15,493 nt of DNA from assembly GCA_964453575.1 (NCBI GenBank), contig CAYVRW010000057.1:1-15493 (forward strand). The letters are read 5' to 3'. Made by a program: the position numbers and the translations under genes. Source of the DNA: JABDBK01 sp964453575. GTDB taxonomy: Bacteria > Pseudomonadota > Gammaproteobacteria > DSM-16500. Positions 1 to 6,608 of the stretch are shown here, in pieces (position 1 is the first letter of the stretch; the number at the start of each line of letters is the position of its first letter). The notes under the pieces were generated by a model, which was not told where the DNA came from, searched no databases, and worked only from the letters and a program-made list of their open reading frames with translations.

Positions 1-2
1 AA

Positions 3-413
3 TTAGGTGTTGATGAAGATATTGCTCAAGTACTTGCAGAAGAAGGATTTACATCGTTGGAAGAAATCGCCTATATTCCTTTGCAAGAAATGTTAGATAT
101 AGACGGCTTTGATAAAGAACTGGTTGACGCATTGCGCGAGCGGGCGAAAGGTGCTTTATTAACCAAAGCTATTGCTGAAGAACAAGAATTAGAAGGAGCA
201 GAACCTGCAGAAGATTTATTGCAAATGGAAGGTATGAATAGGCATTTAGCTTATGTTCTTGCAAATCATGGCATTATTACTCGCGAAGACTTGGCTGAAC
301 AATCAGTCGATGATTTACTAGAATTTGGCGAGAGCGAACTTGATGAGCAAAATGCGGCTAAATTGATTATGATAGCTCGTAAACCATGGTTTGAAGATAG
401 CGATCAGGCGTAA
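3..413 (+). CDS. nusA: Transcription termination/antitermination factor NusA, C-terminal part (5' truncated by window edge)
   Basis: The open frame runs in from the window edge, so only the last ~136 residues are seen and the start lies outside. They match the two C-terminal acidic helix-hairpin-helix (AR) repeats of gammaproteobacterial NusA. The first is around LGVDEDIAQVLAEEGF to ALRERAKGAL. The second is around LLQMEGMNRHLAYVLANHG, and the tail is LIMIARKPWFED, close to the LIMAAR...WF ending of E. coli NusA. NusA binds RNA polymerase and modulates pausing, termination and antitermination; the AR repeats contact the alpha-subunit CTD or lambda N. The gene is followed after 25 bp by infB, the classic order, so co-transcription is likely. 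Identification rests on these repeats plus context; the S1 and KH domains are outside the window. Confidence 0.95.
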   Translation, partial: LGVDEDIAQVLAEEGFTSLEEIAYIPLQEMLDIDGFDKELVDALRERAKGALLTKAIAEEQELEGAEPAEDLLQMEGMNRHLAYVLANHGIITREDLAEQSVDDLLEFGESELDEQNAAKLIMIARKPWFEDSDQA

Positions 414-438
414 AGATAAAAGCGGGTGAGGAGTTTTG

Positions 439-3057
439 ATGTCTAAAAATGATGTACCAGTTGCAGATGGAAAAAAAAGCCCTGCAAAACAAACGAAGAA
501 ACCAGCAGTATTGGCCTCGGACTTTGCTGCAGAATTAAATGTTTCTCTGGAGCGTTTGTTTGTTCAATTTAAGGCGGCTAAAATTAAAATTGAAAACGCA
601 GATGATATTGTCTCTGAAGAAGAGAAACAAAAATTACTGCGTTATTTGCAGCAGCATCACGGCGGAAAATCGGATGCCAAGCCAGAAAAAATTATTTTAC
701 GGCGAGCTAAAATCAGCGAAATAAAGGTTGCTGGCACGCAAGGTGCTAAAAAAACCATTAGCGTACAAGTACGCAAAAAGCGTACTTATATTAAGCGTCC
801 ATTAGCGGAAGAAGAAGCAGCTAAACACACAGCTCAAGATTTACCGCAAGTTTCTGTCATTGAAGAAATCATTCCATCTGCGCCAGTGATTGAGCCTATG
901 GTAGAAGATGTTGTTGCAGCACCATCAGAAGTGACAGAAGAACAGCCCATAGTTGAAGTGTCAGCATCACCGCAAGAACAAGCAGTGACTGAACCAGTCA
1001 AAAAAGTGGAAGAAAGAAAAGCCCACGAAAAACCTAAAGCCAAAGGTAAAAAAGAAAAATCTGGCACAGCTGACATTGAAGAAGCTGAAAGTGAACGGCA
1101 GAAAAAGAAAAAGAAAGGCCGTGGCGCCGGCGGTCGAGACAATGAACATAAGTACGATGCTATCCTGGGCAAGCGTACTAATTTAGGTGCTGTATTAGGT
1201 TCTGATGAGGACTCTGATTTTGAATACAGACGCCGCAGAGGCAAATCGCGTCGTCCTGTTCAAGTCCAAGTTCAAGCATTTACCAAGCCTACCGCTCCTG
1301 TGATACGCGAAGTTGCGATTCCTGAAACCATTTCAGTGGGTGATTTAGCCAATAAAATGTCGGTCAAGGCTGCTGAAGTCATTAAAAAAATGATGAAAAT
1401 GGGCGCGATTGTTACTATCAATCAAGTGATTGACCAAGATACGGCTGCTTTAGTGGTTGAAGAAATGGGGCATAAGGTCAAGCTAGTAAGCGCTTATGCA
1501 CTTGAAGAAATGTTGACTAAAGCTCCTGAAGTGCAAGGTGAGCGCACCTTTAGAGCGCCTGTTGTGACCATCATGGGTCACGTCGATCATGGTAAAACAT
1601 CCCTGTTAGATTACATCCGTGTAACAAAAGTGACTGCAGGTGAAGCAGGCGGTATTACCCAACATATTGGTGCTTATCATGTAGAAACACAAAAAGGCAT
1701 GATCACCTTTTTAGATACGCCAGGCCATGCTGCCTTTACTGCTATGCGTGCTCGCGGTGCCAAGCTCACTGATATTGTGGTATTAGTCGTTGCTGCAGAT
1801 GACGGTGTCATGCCGCAAACAGTTGAAGCTATTAATCATTCAAAAGCAGCTAATGTGCCTATGATTGTGGCCATTAATAAAATGGACAAACATGAGGCAG
1901 ACCCGGATAGAGTTAAAAATGAATTAGCAAAACATGGTTTGATCCCAGAAGAATGGGGCGGTGAGACGATGTTTGTGCCCATTTCTGCGAAAACCGGCCA
2001 AGGTGTAGAGCAATTATTGGATTCGATTTTAGTTCAAGCCGAAGTATTAGAATTAAAGGCCATTGTCGAATGTCCAGCGCGCGGCGTTGTGATTGAGTCT
2101 CGTTTAGATAAAGGCCGTGGTGCAGTGGCAAGTGTTCTAGTTCAGCAAGGTACTTTACGTAAAGGCGATCTTGTTTTGGTCGGCTTTGAACATGGTAGAG
2201 TGCGCGCATTATTTAATGAAAAAGGTGCCCCTGTAGAAAGTGCAGGACCTTCGTTGCCTGTCGAGATATTAGGTTTGTCGGGAACCCCAAATGCGGGTGA
2301 TGAGTTTATCGTGGTAACCGATGAGCGTCGTGCTCGTGAAGTTGCATTGTTTAGGCAAGGAAAATTCAGAGAAATTAAATTAGCAAGACAAAATGCAGCA
2401 AAATTGGAAAATATTTTGCAGCGCATGGGCGACGAACAAACCGAACGTGCTTTAAATATTGTATTAAAAGCAGATGTCCAAGGTTCAGCAGAAGCACTGG
2501 CGCAAGCACTTTCCGAAATTTCAGCACCCAATGTTAAAGTTAAGATTGTTTCAAGTGCCGTCGGCGGTATTAATGAAACGGACGTCAACCTTGCCGTCGC
2601 ATCCAACGCGATTATGATAGGGTTTAATGTTCGTGCTAATGCGGAAGCGCGTAAATTAATTGAAGCAGAAGATGTAGACATTCATTACCACAGTATTATT
2701 TATGAAGTGATTGATGAAGTAAAACGTGCAGTTAGCGGCTTCATGGCTCCCGAGATTCAAGAAAAAATCGTAGGACTTGCAGAAGTGCGCGATGTCTTCC
2801 GTTCATCGAAAATTGGTGCAATAGCAGGTTGCATGGTGTTAGAAGGTACTGTTAAACGTAATAATCCTATTCGCGTATTGCGTGATAATGTGGTGGTATT
2901 TGAAGGCCACTTAGAATCACTGCGCCGCTTTAAAGATGATGTCACTGAAGTGCGCCATGGCATGGAATGCGGTATAGGTGTGAAAAGTTATAACGATATC
3001 AAGCCAGGCGATCAAATTGAAGTATTTGAAAAAGTTGAAATTAAAAGAGCATTATAA
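439..3057 (+). CDS. infB: Translation initiation factor IF-2
   Basis: This GTPase positions fMet-tRNA on the 30S subunit and promotes 50S joining. The product is 872 aa (E. coli IF-2 is 890). Order: an IF2_N domain at ~27-75 (AAELNVSLERLFVQFKAAKI), a long charged, low-complexity Lys/Glu linker at ~80-270, a second IF2_N-like segment at ~295-350, then the G domain. The G domain has G1 GHVDHGKT (380-387), G3 DTPGH (426-430), G4 NKMD (480-483) and G5 SAK (516-518). Domains II, III and C-terminal fMet-tRNA-binding domain IV (CGIGVKSYNDIKPGD) follow. ATG at 439 is preferred over the TTG just upstream (436), because GAGGAG at 428-433 lies 5 bp before ATG. The stop abuts the rbfA start with no gap. 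Two IF2_N modules are usual in gammaproteobacteria. Confidence 0.98.
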   Translation: MSKNDVPVADGKKSPAKQTKKPAVLASDFAAELNVSLERLFVQFKAAKIKIENADDIVSEEEKQKLLRYLQQHHGGKSDAKPEKIILRRAKISEIKVAGTQGAKKTISVQVRKKRTYIKRPLAEEEAAKHTAQDLPQVSVIEEIIPSAPVIEPMVEDVVAAPSEVTEEQPIVEVSASPQEQAVTEPVKKVEERKAHEKPKAKGKKEKSGTADIEEAESERQKKKKKGRGAGGRDNEHKYDAILGKRTNLGAVLGSDEDSDFEYRRRRGKSRRPVQVQVQAFTKPTAPVIREVAIPETISVGDLANKMSVKAAEVIKKMMKMGAIVTINQVIDQDTAALVVEEMGHKVKLVSAYALEEMLTKAPEVQGERTFRAPVVTIMGHVDHGKTSLLDYIRVTKVTAGEAGGITQHIGAYHVETQKGMITFLDTPGHAAFTAMRARGAKLTDIVVLVVAADDGVMPQTVEAINHSKAANVPMIVAINKMDKHEADPDRVKNELAKHGLIPEEWGGETMFVPISAKTGQGVEQLLDSILVQAEVLELKAIVECPARGVVIESRLDKGRGAVASVLVQQGTLRKGDLVLVGFEHGRVRALFNEKGAPVESAGPSLPVEILGLSGTPNAGDEFIVVTDERRAREVALFRQGKFREIKLARQNAAKLENILQRMGDEQTERALNIVLKADVQGSAEALAQALSEISAPNVKVKIVSSAVGGINETDVNLAVASNAIMIGFNVRANAEARKLIEAEDVDIHYHSIIYEVIDEVKRAVSGFMAPEIQEKIVGLAEVRDVFRSSKIGAIAGCMVLEGTVKRNNPIRVLRDNVVVFEGHLESLRRFKDDVTEVRHGMECGIGVKSYNDIKPGDQIEVFEKVEIKRAL

Positions 3058-3414
3058 ATGGCGAAAGGTTATAAGCGTAGTCAGCGAGTTGCGGATTTAA
3101 TTCAAACCGTACTTGCAGAAATCCTACAAAGAAATGCTAACGATTTGCGTTTAGGCATTATTACTATTACCAGCGTAGATGTGGCCCATGATCTTTCATT
3201 CGCAAAAATTTTTGTGAGCGTTTTGGAAGATGAAAAGGCAATTGAAACGATTAAAAAACTGAATACAGCAGCGAAAAATTTGCGTTATGCGTTGGCAAAT
3301 GCCGTTGAGTTGCGTATTACGCCTGAGCTTCGATTTGTTTATGATGATTCAGCAGTGCGCGGCAGCCGGATTTCTTCGTTAATTAATGATGCTTTAAAAG
3401 ATAACGATAAATAA
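3058..3414 (+). CDS. rbfA: 30S ribosome-binding factor RbfA
   Basis: RbfA is a small KH-fold protein that binds the 30S subunit near the 5' helix of 16S rRNA and is needed for late 16S maturation and cold adaptation. The 118-aa product shows family features: an N-terminal helix with SQRVADLIQTVLAEILQR, then LGIITITSVDVAHDLSFAKIFVSV, a helix LNTAAKNLRYALANAVELR, and the closing TPELRFVYDDSAVRGSRIS. The length is normal (E. coli 133). The ATG follows the infB stop directly, so it is probably translationally coupled; the AAAGAG ribosome-binding sequence (3044-3048) lies within infB. Next comes a 71-bp gap with a repeat-like hairpin before truB, the expected neighbour. Confidence 0.97.
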   Translation: MAKGYKRSQRVADLIQTVLAEILQRNANDLRLGIITITSVDVAHDLSFAKIFVSVLEDEKAIETIKKLNTAAKNLRYALANAVELRITPELRFVYDDSAVRGSRISSLINDALKDNDK

Positions 3415-3487
3415 AAAACCAAAAAACAGAGCCGCAACAAGTGCGGGGGTCGCGGCTCAGTCAGTGATTCCATGAGGGGGTTTTTTT
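3413..3487 (+). repeat. Palindromic intergenic element between rbfA and truB (degenerate copy of the GGGGG-type repeat)
   Basis: GAGCCGC (3429-3435) pairs perfectly with GCGGCTC (3452-3458) around a 16-nt loop. An outer AAAAAACC (3413-3420) can pair with GGTTTTTT (3479-3486), enclosing the inner hairpin. The segment GGGGGTCGC...GAGGGGGTTT resembles the right half of the repeats at 6465-6530 and 9105-9170. It may therefore be an eroded member of that family; this assignment is tentative. The right end supplies the GAGGGGG that seems to act as the truB ribosome-binding site. It could also act as a leaky terminator or RNA-processing site. Confidence 0.5.
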
Positions 3488-4400
3488 GCGCGTAAGAAAT
3501 AACATCGATGGCATTTTATTATTAAACAAACCCATAGACATGACCTCGAATCACGCACTTCAATGCGTGAAACGCTTATTTGGTGCAAAAAAAGCAGGAC
3601 ATACAGGGAGTTTAGATCCACTCGCAACGGGCATGCTGCCCATTTGTTTTGGCGAAGCAACCAAGTTTTCACAATTTTTGCTTGAGTCTGATAAGTGTTA
3701 TCAAGTGACAGCCAAATTAGGTGAGAAAACGACAACAGGAGATGCTGAAGGAGAGGTTATATTAAAAAGATCTGTCCCTGATATTTCACGAGATCAAATA
3801 GAAAAAATACTTCATTCATTTTTAGGAACACAGCAACAAATCCCTCCTATGTATTCTGCCATTAAAGTTCAAGGCAAACCGCTTTATGAATTAGCGCGGC
3901 AAGGCGTTGAAATTGAGAGACAGTCTCGCACTATTCATTTACATCAATTGACTTTGGTTGATTTTAATCAGGATAGTTTGAGTTTGCAGGTTCATTGCAG
4001 TAAAGGTACTTATGTACGTACCCTGGTTGAGGACATAGGCGAAGCATTAGGTTCTGGAGCGCATGTAAGCAGCTTGCATCGCACAGTCGTATTTCCTTAC
4101 AACCAAGCAAACATGGTAACGATGGCTTTATTGGAAGAGACACAAAAAAAGCTAGGCATCGATGCTTTGCGGCAATTTTTATTACCAGTGGAAACATCAG
4201 TGGAATCTTTTCCAGCGATTAAACTTTCTACCTCTGCTTTATTTTATATTAAAACAGGCCAGCCTGTGATGGTTCCCGACTTACCTGCAAAGGGTCTAGT
4301 AAGGTTGTTTTCCAATGATGCTTCTTTTCTAGGAGTAGGTGAAGTATTAGCGGATGGTCGTGTTGCACCTAGACGATTAACAAGCCAGGTAAATACTTAA
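3486..4400 (+). CDS. truB: tRNA pseudouridine(55) synthase TruB
   Basis: TruB converts U55 in the T loop of elongator tRNAs to pseudouridine. The 304-aa product (E. coli 314) begins with the family hallmark GILLLNKP. It carries the catalytic motif GHTGSLDPLATG with the nucleophilic Asp at residue 44 (E. coli Asp48). It also has the conserved PPMYSAIKVQGKPLYELAR and CSKGTYVRTLVEDIGEALG segments, and a C-terminal PUA-like TruB_C region ending LADGRVAPRR. The only start compatible with the N-terminal alignment is TTG at 3486, with GAGGGGG (3473-3479) 6 bp upstream; no ATG or GTG is available before GILLLNKP. It follows rbfA as in most gammaproteobacteria. Instead of rpsO, however, the next gene is an ankyrin protein, so the usual truB-rpsO adjacency is broken here. 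Confidence 0.96.
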   Translation: MRVRNNIDGILLLNKPIDMTSNHALQCVKRLFGAKKAGHTGSLDPLATGMLPICFGEATKFSQFLLESDKCYQVTAKLGEKTTTGDAEGEVILKRSVPDISRDQIEKILHSFLGTQQQIPPMYSAIKVQGKPLYELARQGVEIERQSRTIHLHQLTLVDFNQDSLSLQVHCSKGTYVRTLVEDIGEALGSGAHVSSLHRTVVFPYNQANMVTMALLEETQKKLGIDALRQFLLPVETSVESFPAIKLSTSALFYIKTGQPVMVPDLPAKGLVRLFSNDASFLGVGEVLADGRVAPRRLTSQVNT

Positions 4401-4423
4401 AAATTTAGGGTGATTTTTAAGTA
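4394..4423. repeat. AT-rich perfect inverted repeat over the truB stop codon
   Basis: TACTTAAAAAT (4394-4404) and ATTTTTAAGTA (4413-4423) are exact reverse complements with an 8-nt loop. The left arm contains the truB stop. A second short pair, GTAAAA (4421-4426) and TTTTAC (4435-4440), follows with a T-run at 4433-4438. Together they may form a weak terminator for the nusA-truB unit. The stems are AT-only apart from two pairs, so termination strength is doubtful. Confidence 0.4.
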
Positions 4424-4488
4424 AAAGAACAGTTTTTTACCATCAAAGCTGGGTTTAGTATCAATTTCGCATTACTTTTCTTTAGTTA

Positions 4489-4521
4489 GTTAAGCAACAG
4501 TTAAGTTTTTTTCAATATATT
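4489..4521 (+). promoter_or_regulatory. Candidate PmrA-box-type promoter of the peptidase-like ankyrin gene
   Basis: Direct repeats GTTAAG (4489-4494) and GTTAAG (4500-4505) are 11 bp apart, one helical turn. They are followed by TATATT (4516-4521, 5/6 to the sigma-70 -10 consensus). No good -35 is present, as expected of an activator-dependent promoter. The arrangement resembles the PmrA box (YTTAAK-N5-YTTAAK), differing only in the first base of each half. The same motif with identical spacing to its -10 lies before the gene at 14854. Transcription would begin near 4528, giving a leader of about 65 nt. Which regulator binds is inference. Confidence 0.6.
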
Positions 4522-4558
4522 GGTAGATAGGGTTCAGGTTTAGCTCTTGCAGTAAGTG

Positions 4559-4585
4559 TCAGGAAGACAAAGCACATACAAGGAG
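4559..4585 (+). promoter_or_regulatory. Candidate CsrA-binding sites over the Shine-Dalgarno of the ankyrin gene
   Basis: The leader has GGA at 4562-4564 (context TCAGGAAG) and GGA at 4582-4584 (context ATACAAGGAG). The second matches the first nine positions of the CsrA consensus RUACARGGAUGU and overlaps the ribosome-binding site AAGGAG (4580-4585), 7 bp before ATG 4593. Two sites 20 nt apart would suit bridging by a CsrA dimer. This is a motif match only, and part of the signal is inherent to any strong Shine-Dalgarno. Confidence 0.4.
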
Positions 4586-4592
4586 AGTGAGC

Positions 4593-6038
4593 ATGAAATA
4601 TCATCAAACTGCCATCATCTTTAAGATAAATGCTTATCTTAAATTAAAAAAAAGACAACTTATTTTAGACCCAGGTTATTGCCATGGATTAACCTTGCTT
4701 TGGCTTTATAAGATGTCTGAAAGAAAAGAACAATGGTATTATGATTTAGTTAAACGTATTGTGGATGCACCTAAGGATTCAGTTGAGGCAATAGAAATGG
4801 ATATTGAAAAATTTATTGCACATATCGAATGGTTACAAAAGCCTGAAAAATATGCATCCAATATTCGTCAAATGGATATCGATAAAACCATTGAAGTTCC
4901 TAAAGAAATTCCAGTGTCATCTGTGTTTGAAGTAAGTCAATTAGATGCTGTTTTAGAGCTTGTTATTCAAGCTGAAAAAATGGTTTGTATTTCTGGCCCT
5001 GAGCATTCGATCGGTGTCTATCGCCGGGGGGCAACTTATCATATTTATAATCCGAATTATGAGACAGGGGTTGCAAAAATAGTATCTTCTATAGCTGAAT
5101 TACGAGCGGAATTAATAAAATGCTTATTTATTGATTTTAATAATTTAAGTAAAAAATTAGCCGTGACTACTAATGTATTAAGTAATGAGGTGGTCACGGA
5201 AGAAAATCTTGCAGAAATACAAAATATTTATAAATGGATTATTGAAGCAACCGGCGTCATGACTTTTTGTGATTATGGTATAGGCCCGCTTTATCTCGCT
5301 TGCGAAAATCATAATGAACAACTTGCCAAAATGTTATTAGATAAAGGTGCTGTTCCTAACAAACCTACTAATGATGGCAAGTATCCTTTAGTGCTTGCCA
5401 GTTATTCCGGATATACAGCCTTGGTCTCTTTATTATTAGAACGTGGAGCTGATCCTAACCTAGAGGGTAGAGAAGGTTTGTCATTGTATCTGGCTAGCAA
5501 GCATGGGCATGAAGATGTGATTAAGCTTTTATTAGAAAAAGGCGCTTTAGTTAATAAACCTGATAGGGATGGTGAAACAGCTATTTTCGCCTCAGTGAAT
5601 GCAGGACATATAAAATTTACCAAACTGCTTTTGGAACATAAAGCAGATCCCTTGCAAGCAAGAAAAAATGGTGATACAGCCATGGATATTGCTATTAGAA
5701 AAAAAGACTGGCCTACGGTGGTGATGATGTTGATGCATATAGAAGTTCCCCATGCAAGAAATTTTGTTGTATTGAAACGTTATAAAGCACATTTGATAGA
5801 GCTCGCAAATAAAATGAAAGATACCAATTTGATAGCGCCAGCCGAGAATAAAAAAGTAGTAAGTTTGATTAAAGAAATTTCTACTAAAAAAAGTGCGATG
5901 GTTAAGACGGTTAAAAATCCCGAACATAGTAGAAGAGATAATGAGGATAAAAATCGGTTTTTTGTCCCTTTATCAAATACACCAGTTGAAGAACAGTTAG
6001 TTACAGACTTGTGTAATAATAACAAACCATTATACTAG
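4593..6038 (+). CDS. Ankyrin-repeat protein with N-terminal papain-like (YopT/C58-like) cysteine peptidase signature; putative effector
   Basis: The product is 481 aa from ATG 4593. An in-frame GTG at 4587 is too close to AAGGAG (4580-4585) to be the start. The N-terminal ~180 residues contain PGYCHGLTLLWLYKM with Cys30 at the start of a predicted helix. Later comes EHSIGVYRRG (His138) and then HIYNPNYETG (Asn153/Asn155), followed by a helix. This Cys-His-(D/N) order, including the F/Y-x-P-N turn about 15 residues after His, is that of papain-like effector peptidases of the YopT/C58 type; Asn replaces the usual Asp, as in papain. Residues ~229-360 form about four ankyrin repeats (LLLDKGAVPNKPTNDGKYPL, LLLERGADPNLEG, LLLEKGALVN, LLLEHKADP). 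A charged tail follows. There is no signal peptide or membrane segment. The ankyrin call is secure; the peptidase call is inferred from motifs; secretion is inferred from context. Confidence 0.85.
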   Translation: MKYHQTAIIFKINAYLKLKKRQLILDPGYCHGLTLLWLYKMSERKEQWYYDLVKRIVDAPKDSVEAIEMDIEKFIAHIEWLQKPEKYASNIRQMDIDKTIEVPKEIPVSSVFEVSQLDAVLELVIQAEKMVCISGPEHSIGVYRRGATYHIYNPNYETGVAKIVSSIAELRAELIKCLFIDFNNLSKKLAVTTNVLSNEVVTEENLAEIQNIYKWIIEATGVMTFCDYGIGPLYLACENHNEQLAKMLLDKGAVPNKPTNDGKYPLVLASYSGYTALVSLLLERGADPNLEGREGLSLYLASKHGHEDVIKLLLEKGALVNKPDRDGETAIFASVNAGHIKFTKLLLEHKADPLQARKNGDTAMDIAIRKKDWPTVVMMLMHIEVPHARNFVVLKRYKAHLIELANKMKDTNLIAPAENKKVVSLIKEISTKKSAMVKTVKNPEHSRRDNEDKNRFFVPLSNTPVEEQLVTDLCNNNKPLY

Positions 6039-6064
6039 CACTCTCATTTTTAGAGAGAACCTTT

Positions 6065-6448
6065 ATGACATTATTATATCGAGTTGCCTTTTTAGCATTA
6101 TTGACAGGTTTTTTGACAGCCTGTGAGACTATCCATATGGATAAACCCATGTCACCCGTGGTAATACAGACGCCTACTTATCCTCAACCTGCGGCTACAC
6201 CTGTGCCGCCTGCAGCTTACCCAAGCCAGCCTCAACCTGCACAAGTGCCAGCAGCACCTATTCAAACACCGCCTCTGCCGCCTTCTGTGCCGCCTAAGGC
6301 TGCTGCACCTAAAGCTGCATCGGCCCATGCACCCGGATCACCTGTCGTGCCAGCTGCCCAGACGATAAAAGATGACAATATGCCAAGCGGCGCTGTTGTT
6401 CCTGTGCGTACCCCAGGGTCTGTTTCTCAACTACCCGATCCTTCGTGA
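6065..6448 (+). CDS. Small proline/alanine-rich lipoprotein
   Basis: The 127-aa product begins with a type II (lipoprotein) signal: MTLLYR, a hydrophobic stretch at 7-17, and the lipobox LTAC with Cys20 as the lipidation site. Glu at +2 does not match the Asp inner-membrane retention signal, so outer-membrane sorting is expected. The mature part is low-complexity and rich in Pro, Ala and Gln (PQPAATPVPPAAYPSQPQPA and similar), with no recognisable domain. It is probably an extended periplasmic spacer. It starts 26 bp after the ankyrin stop with only a modest GAGAG upstream and no promoter seen between, so it is likely co-transcribed with the ankyrin gene. The codons are more GC-rich than in its neighbour because of the Pro/Ala bias. 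No family was recognised, and the function is unknown. Confidence 0.8.
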   Translation: MTLLYRVAFLALLTGFLTACETIHMDKPMSPVVIQTPTYPQPAATPVPPAAYPSQPQPAQVPAAPIQTPPLPPSVPPKAAAPKAASAHAPGSPVVPAAQTIKDDNMPSGAVVPVRTPGSVSQLPDPS

Positions 6449-6464
6449 GGTTAAAATTTGATCA

Positions 6465-6530
6465 CATTAAGAACCCCCTTTGAAAAAGGGGGTCGCTGTG
6501 CGCATTTTCTTTTTGCACGGCGGGGGGATT
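6465..6530 (+). repeat. GC-rich palindromic intergenic repeat, double-hairpin copy downstream of the lipoprotein gene
   Basis: Hairpin 1 is CCCCCTTT (6474-6481), loop GAA, AAAGGGGG (6485-6492). Hairpin 2 pairs 6494-6501 with 6515-6522 (8 bp, one G-U) around a 13-nt loop and is followed by GGGGGATTT. The 27 nt at 6465-6491 are identical to the reverse complement of 12359-12385. The same layout with a different hairpin 2 occurs at 9105-9170. This supports a dispersed repeat family; it may also end transcription of the ankyrin-lipoprotein unit, though no U-tract follows hairpin 1. Confidence 0.75.
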
Positions 6531-6534
6531 TCAC

Positions 6535-6570
6535 TTGTCCATATCCCATTCACCCGCTACAATAGCGGGT
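6535..6570 (+). promoter_or_regulatory. Sigma-70 promoter of rpsO with palindrome centred on the -10 box
   Basis: TTGTCC (6535-6540, 4/6 to the -35 consensus) and TACAAT (6558-6563, 5/6 to the -10) are separated by exactly 17 bp. Transcription would start near 6570, giving a leader of about 39 nt before the rpsO ATG. The -10 box sits in a perfect palindrome, ACCCGCTA (6552-6559), CAA, TAGCGGGT (6563-6570). It could act as an operator or strand-melting feature; its role is unknown. Confidence 0.65.
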
Positions 6571-6608
6571 CTTAATTTTACAGACTATCGTTTTAGGAGT
6601 TAGATTGT

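Noticed and set aside
834..1244. Minus-strand open frame of 136 codons inside infB
   Set aside because: It lies opposite the low-complexity linker of infB, is rich in Ser/Phe from the Lys/Glu codons of the other strand, and has no ribosome-binding site or recognisable domain.
2142..2681. Minus-strand open frame of 179 codons inside infB
   Set aside because: It is a shadow of the conserved IF-2 coding frame, with no plausible product or signals.
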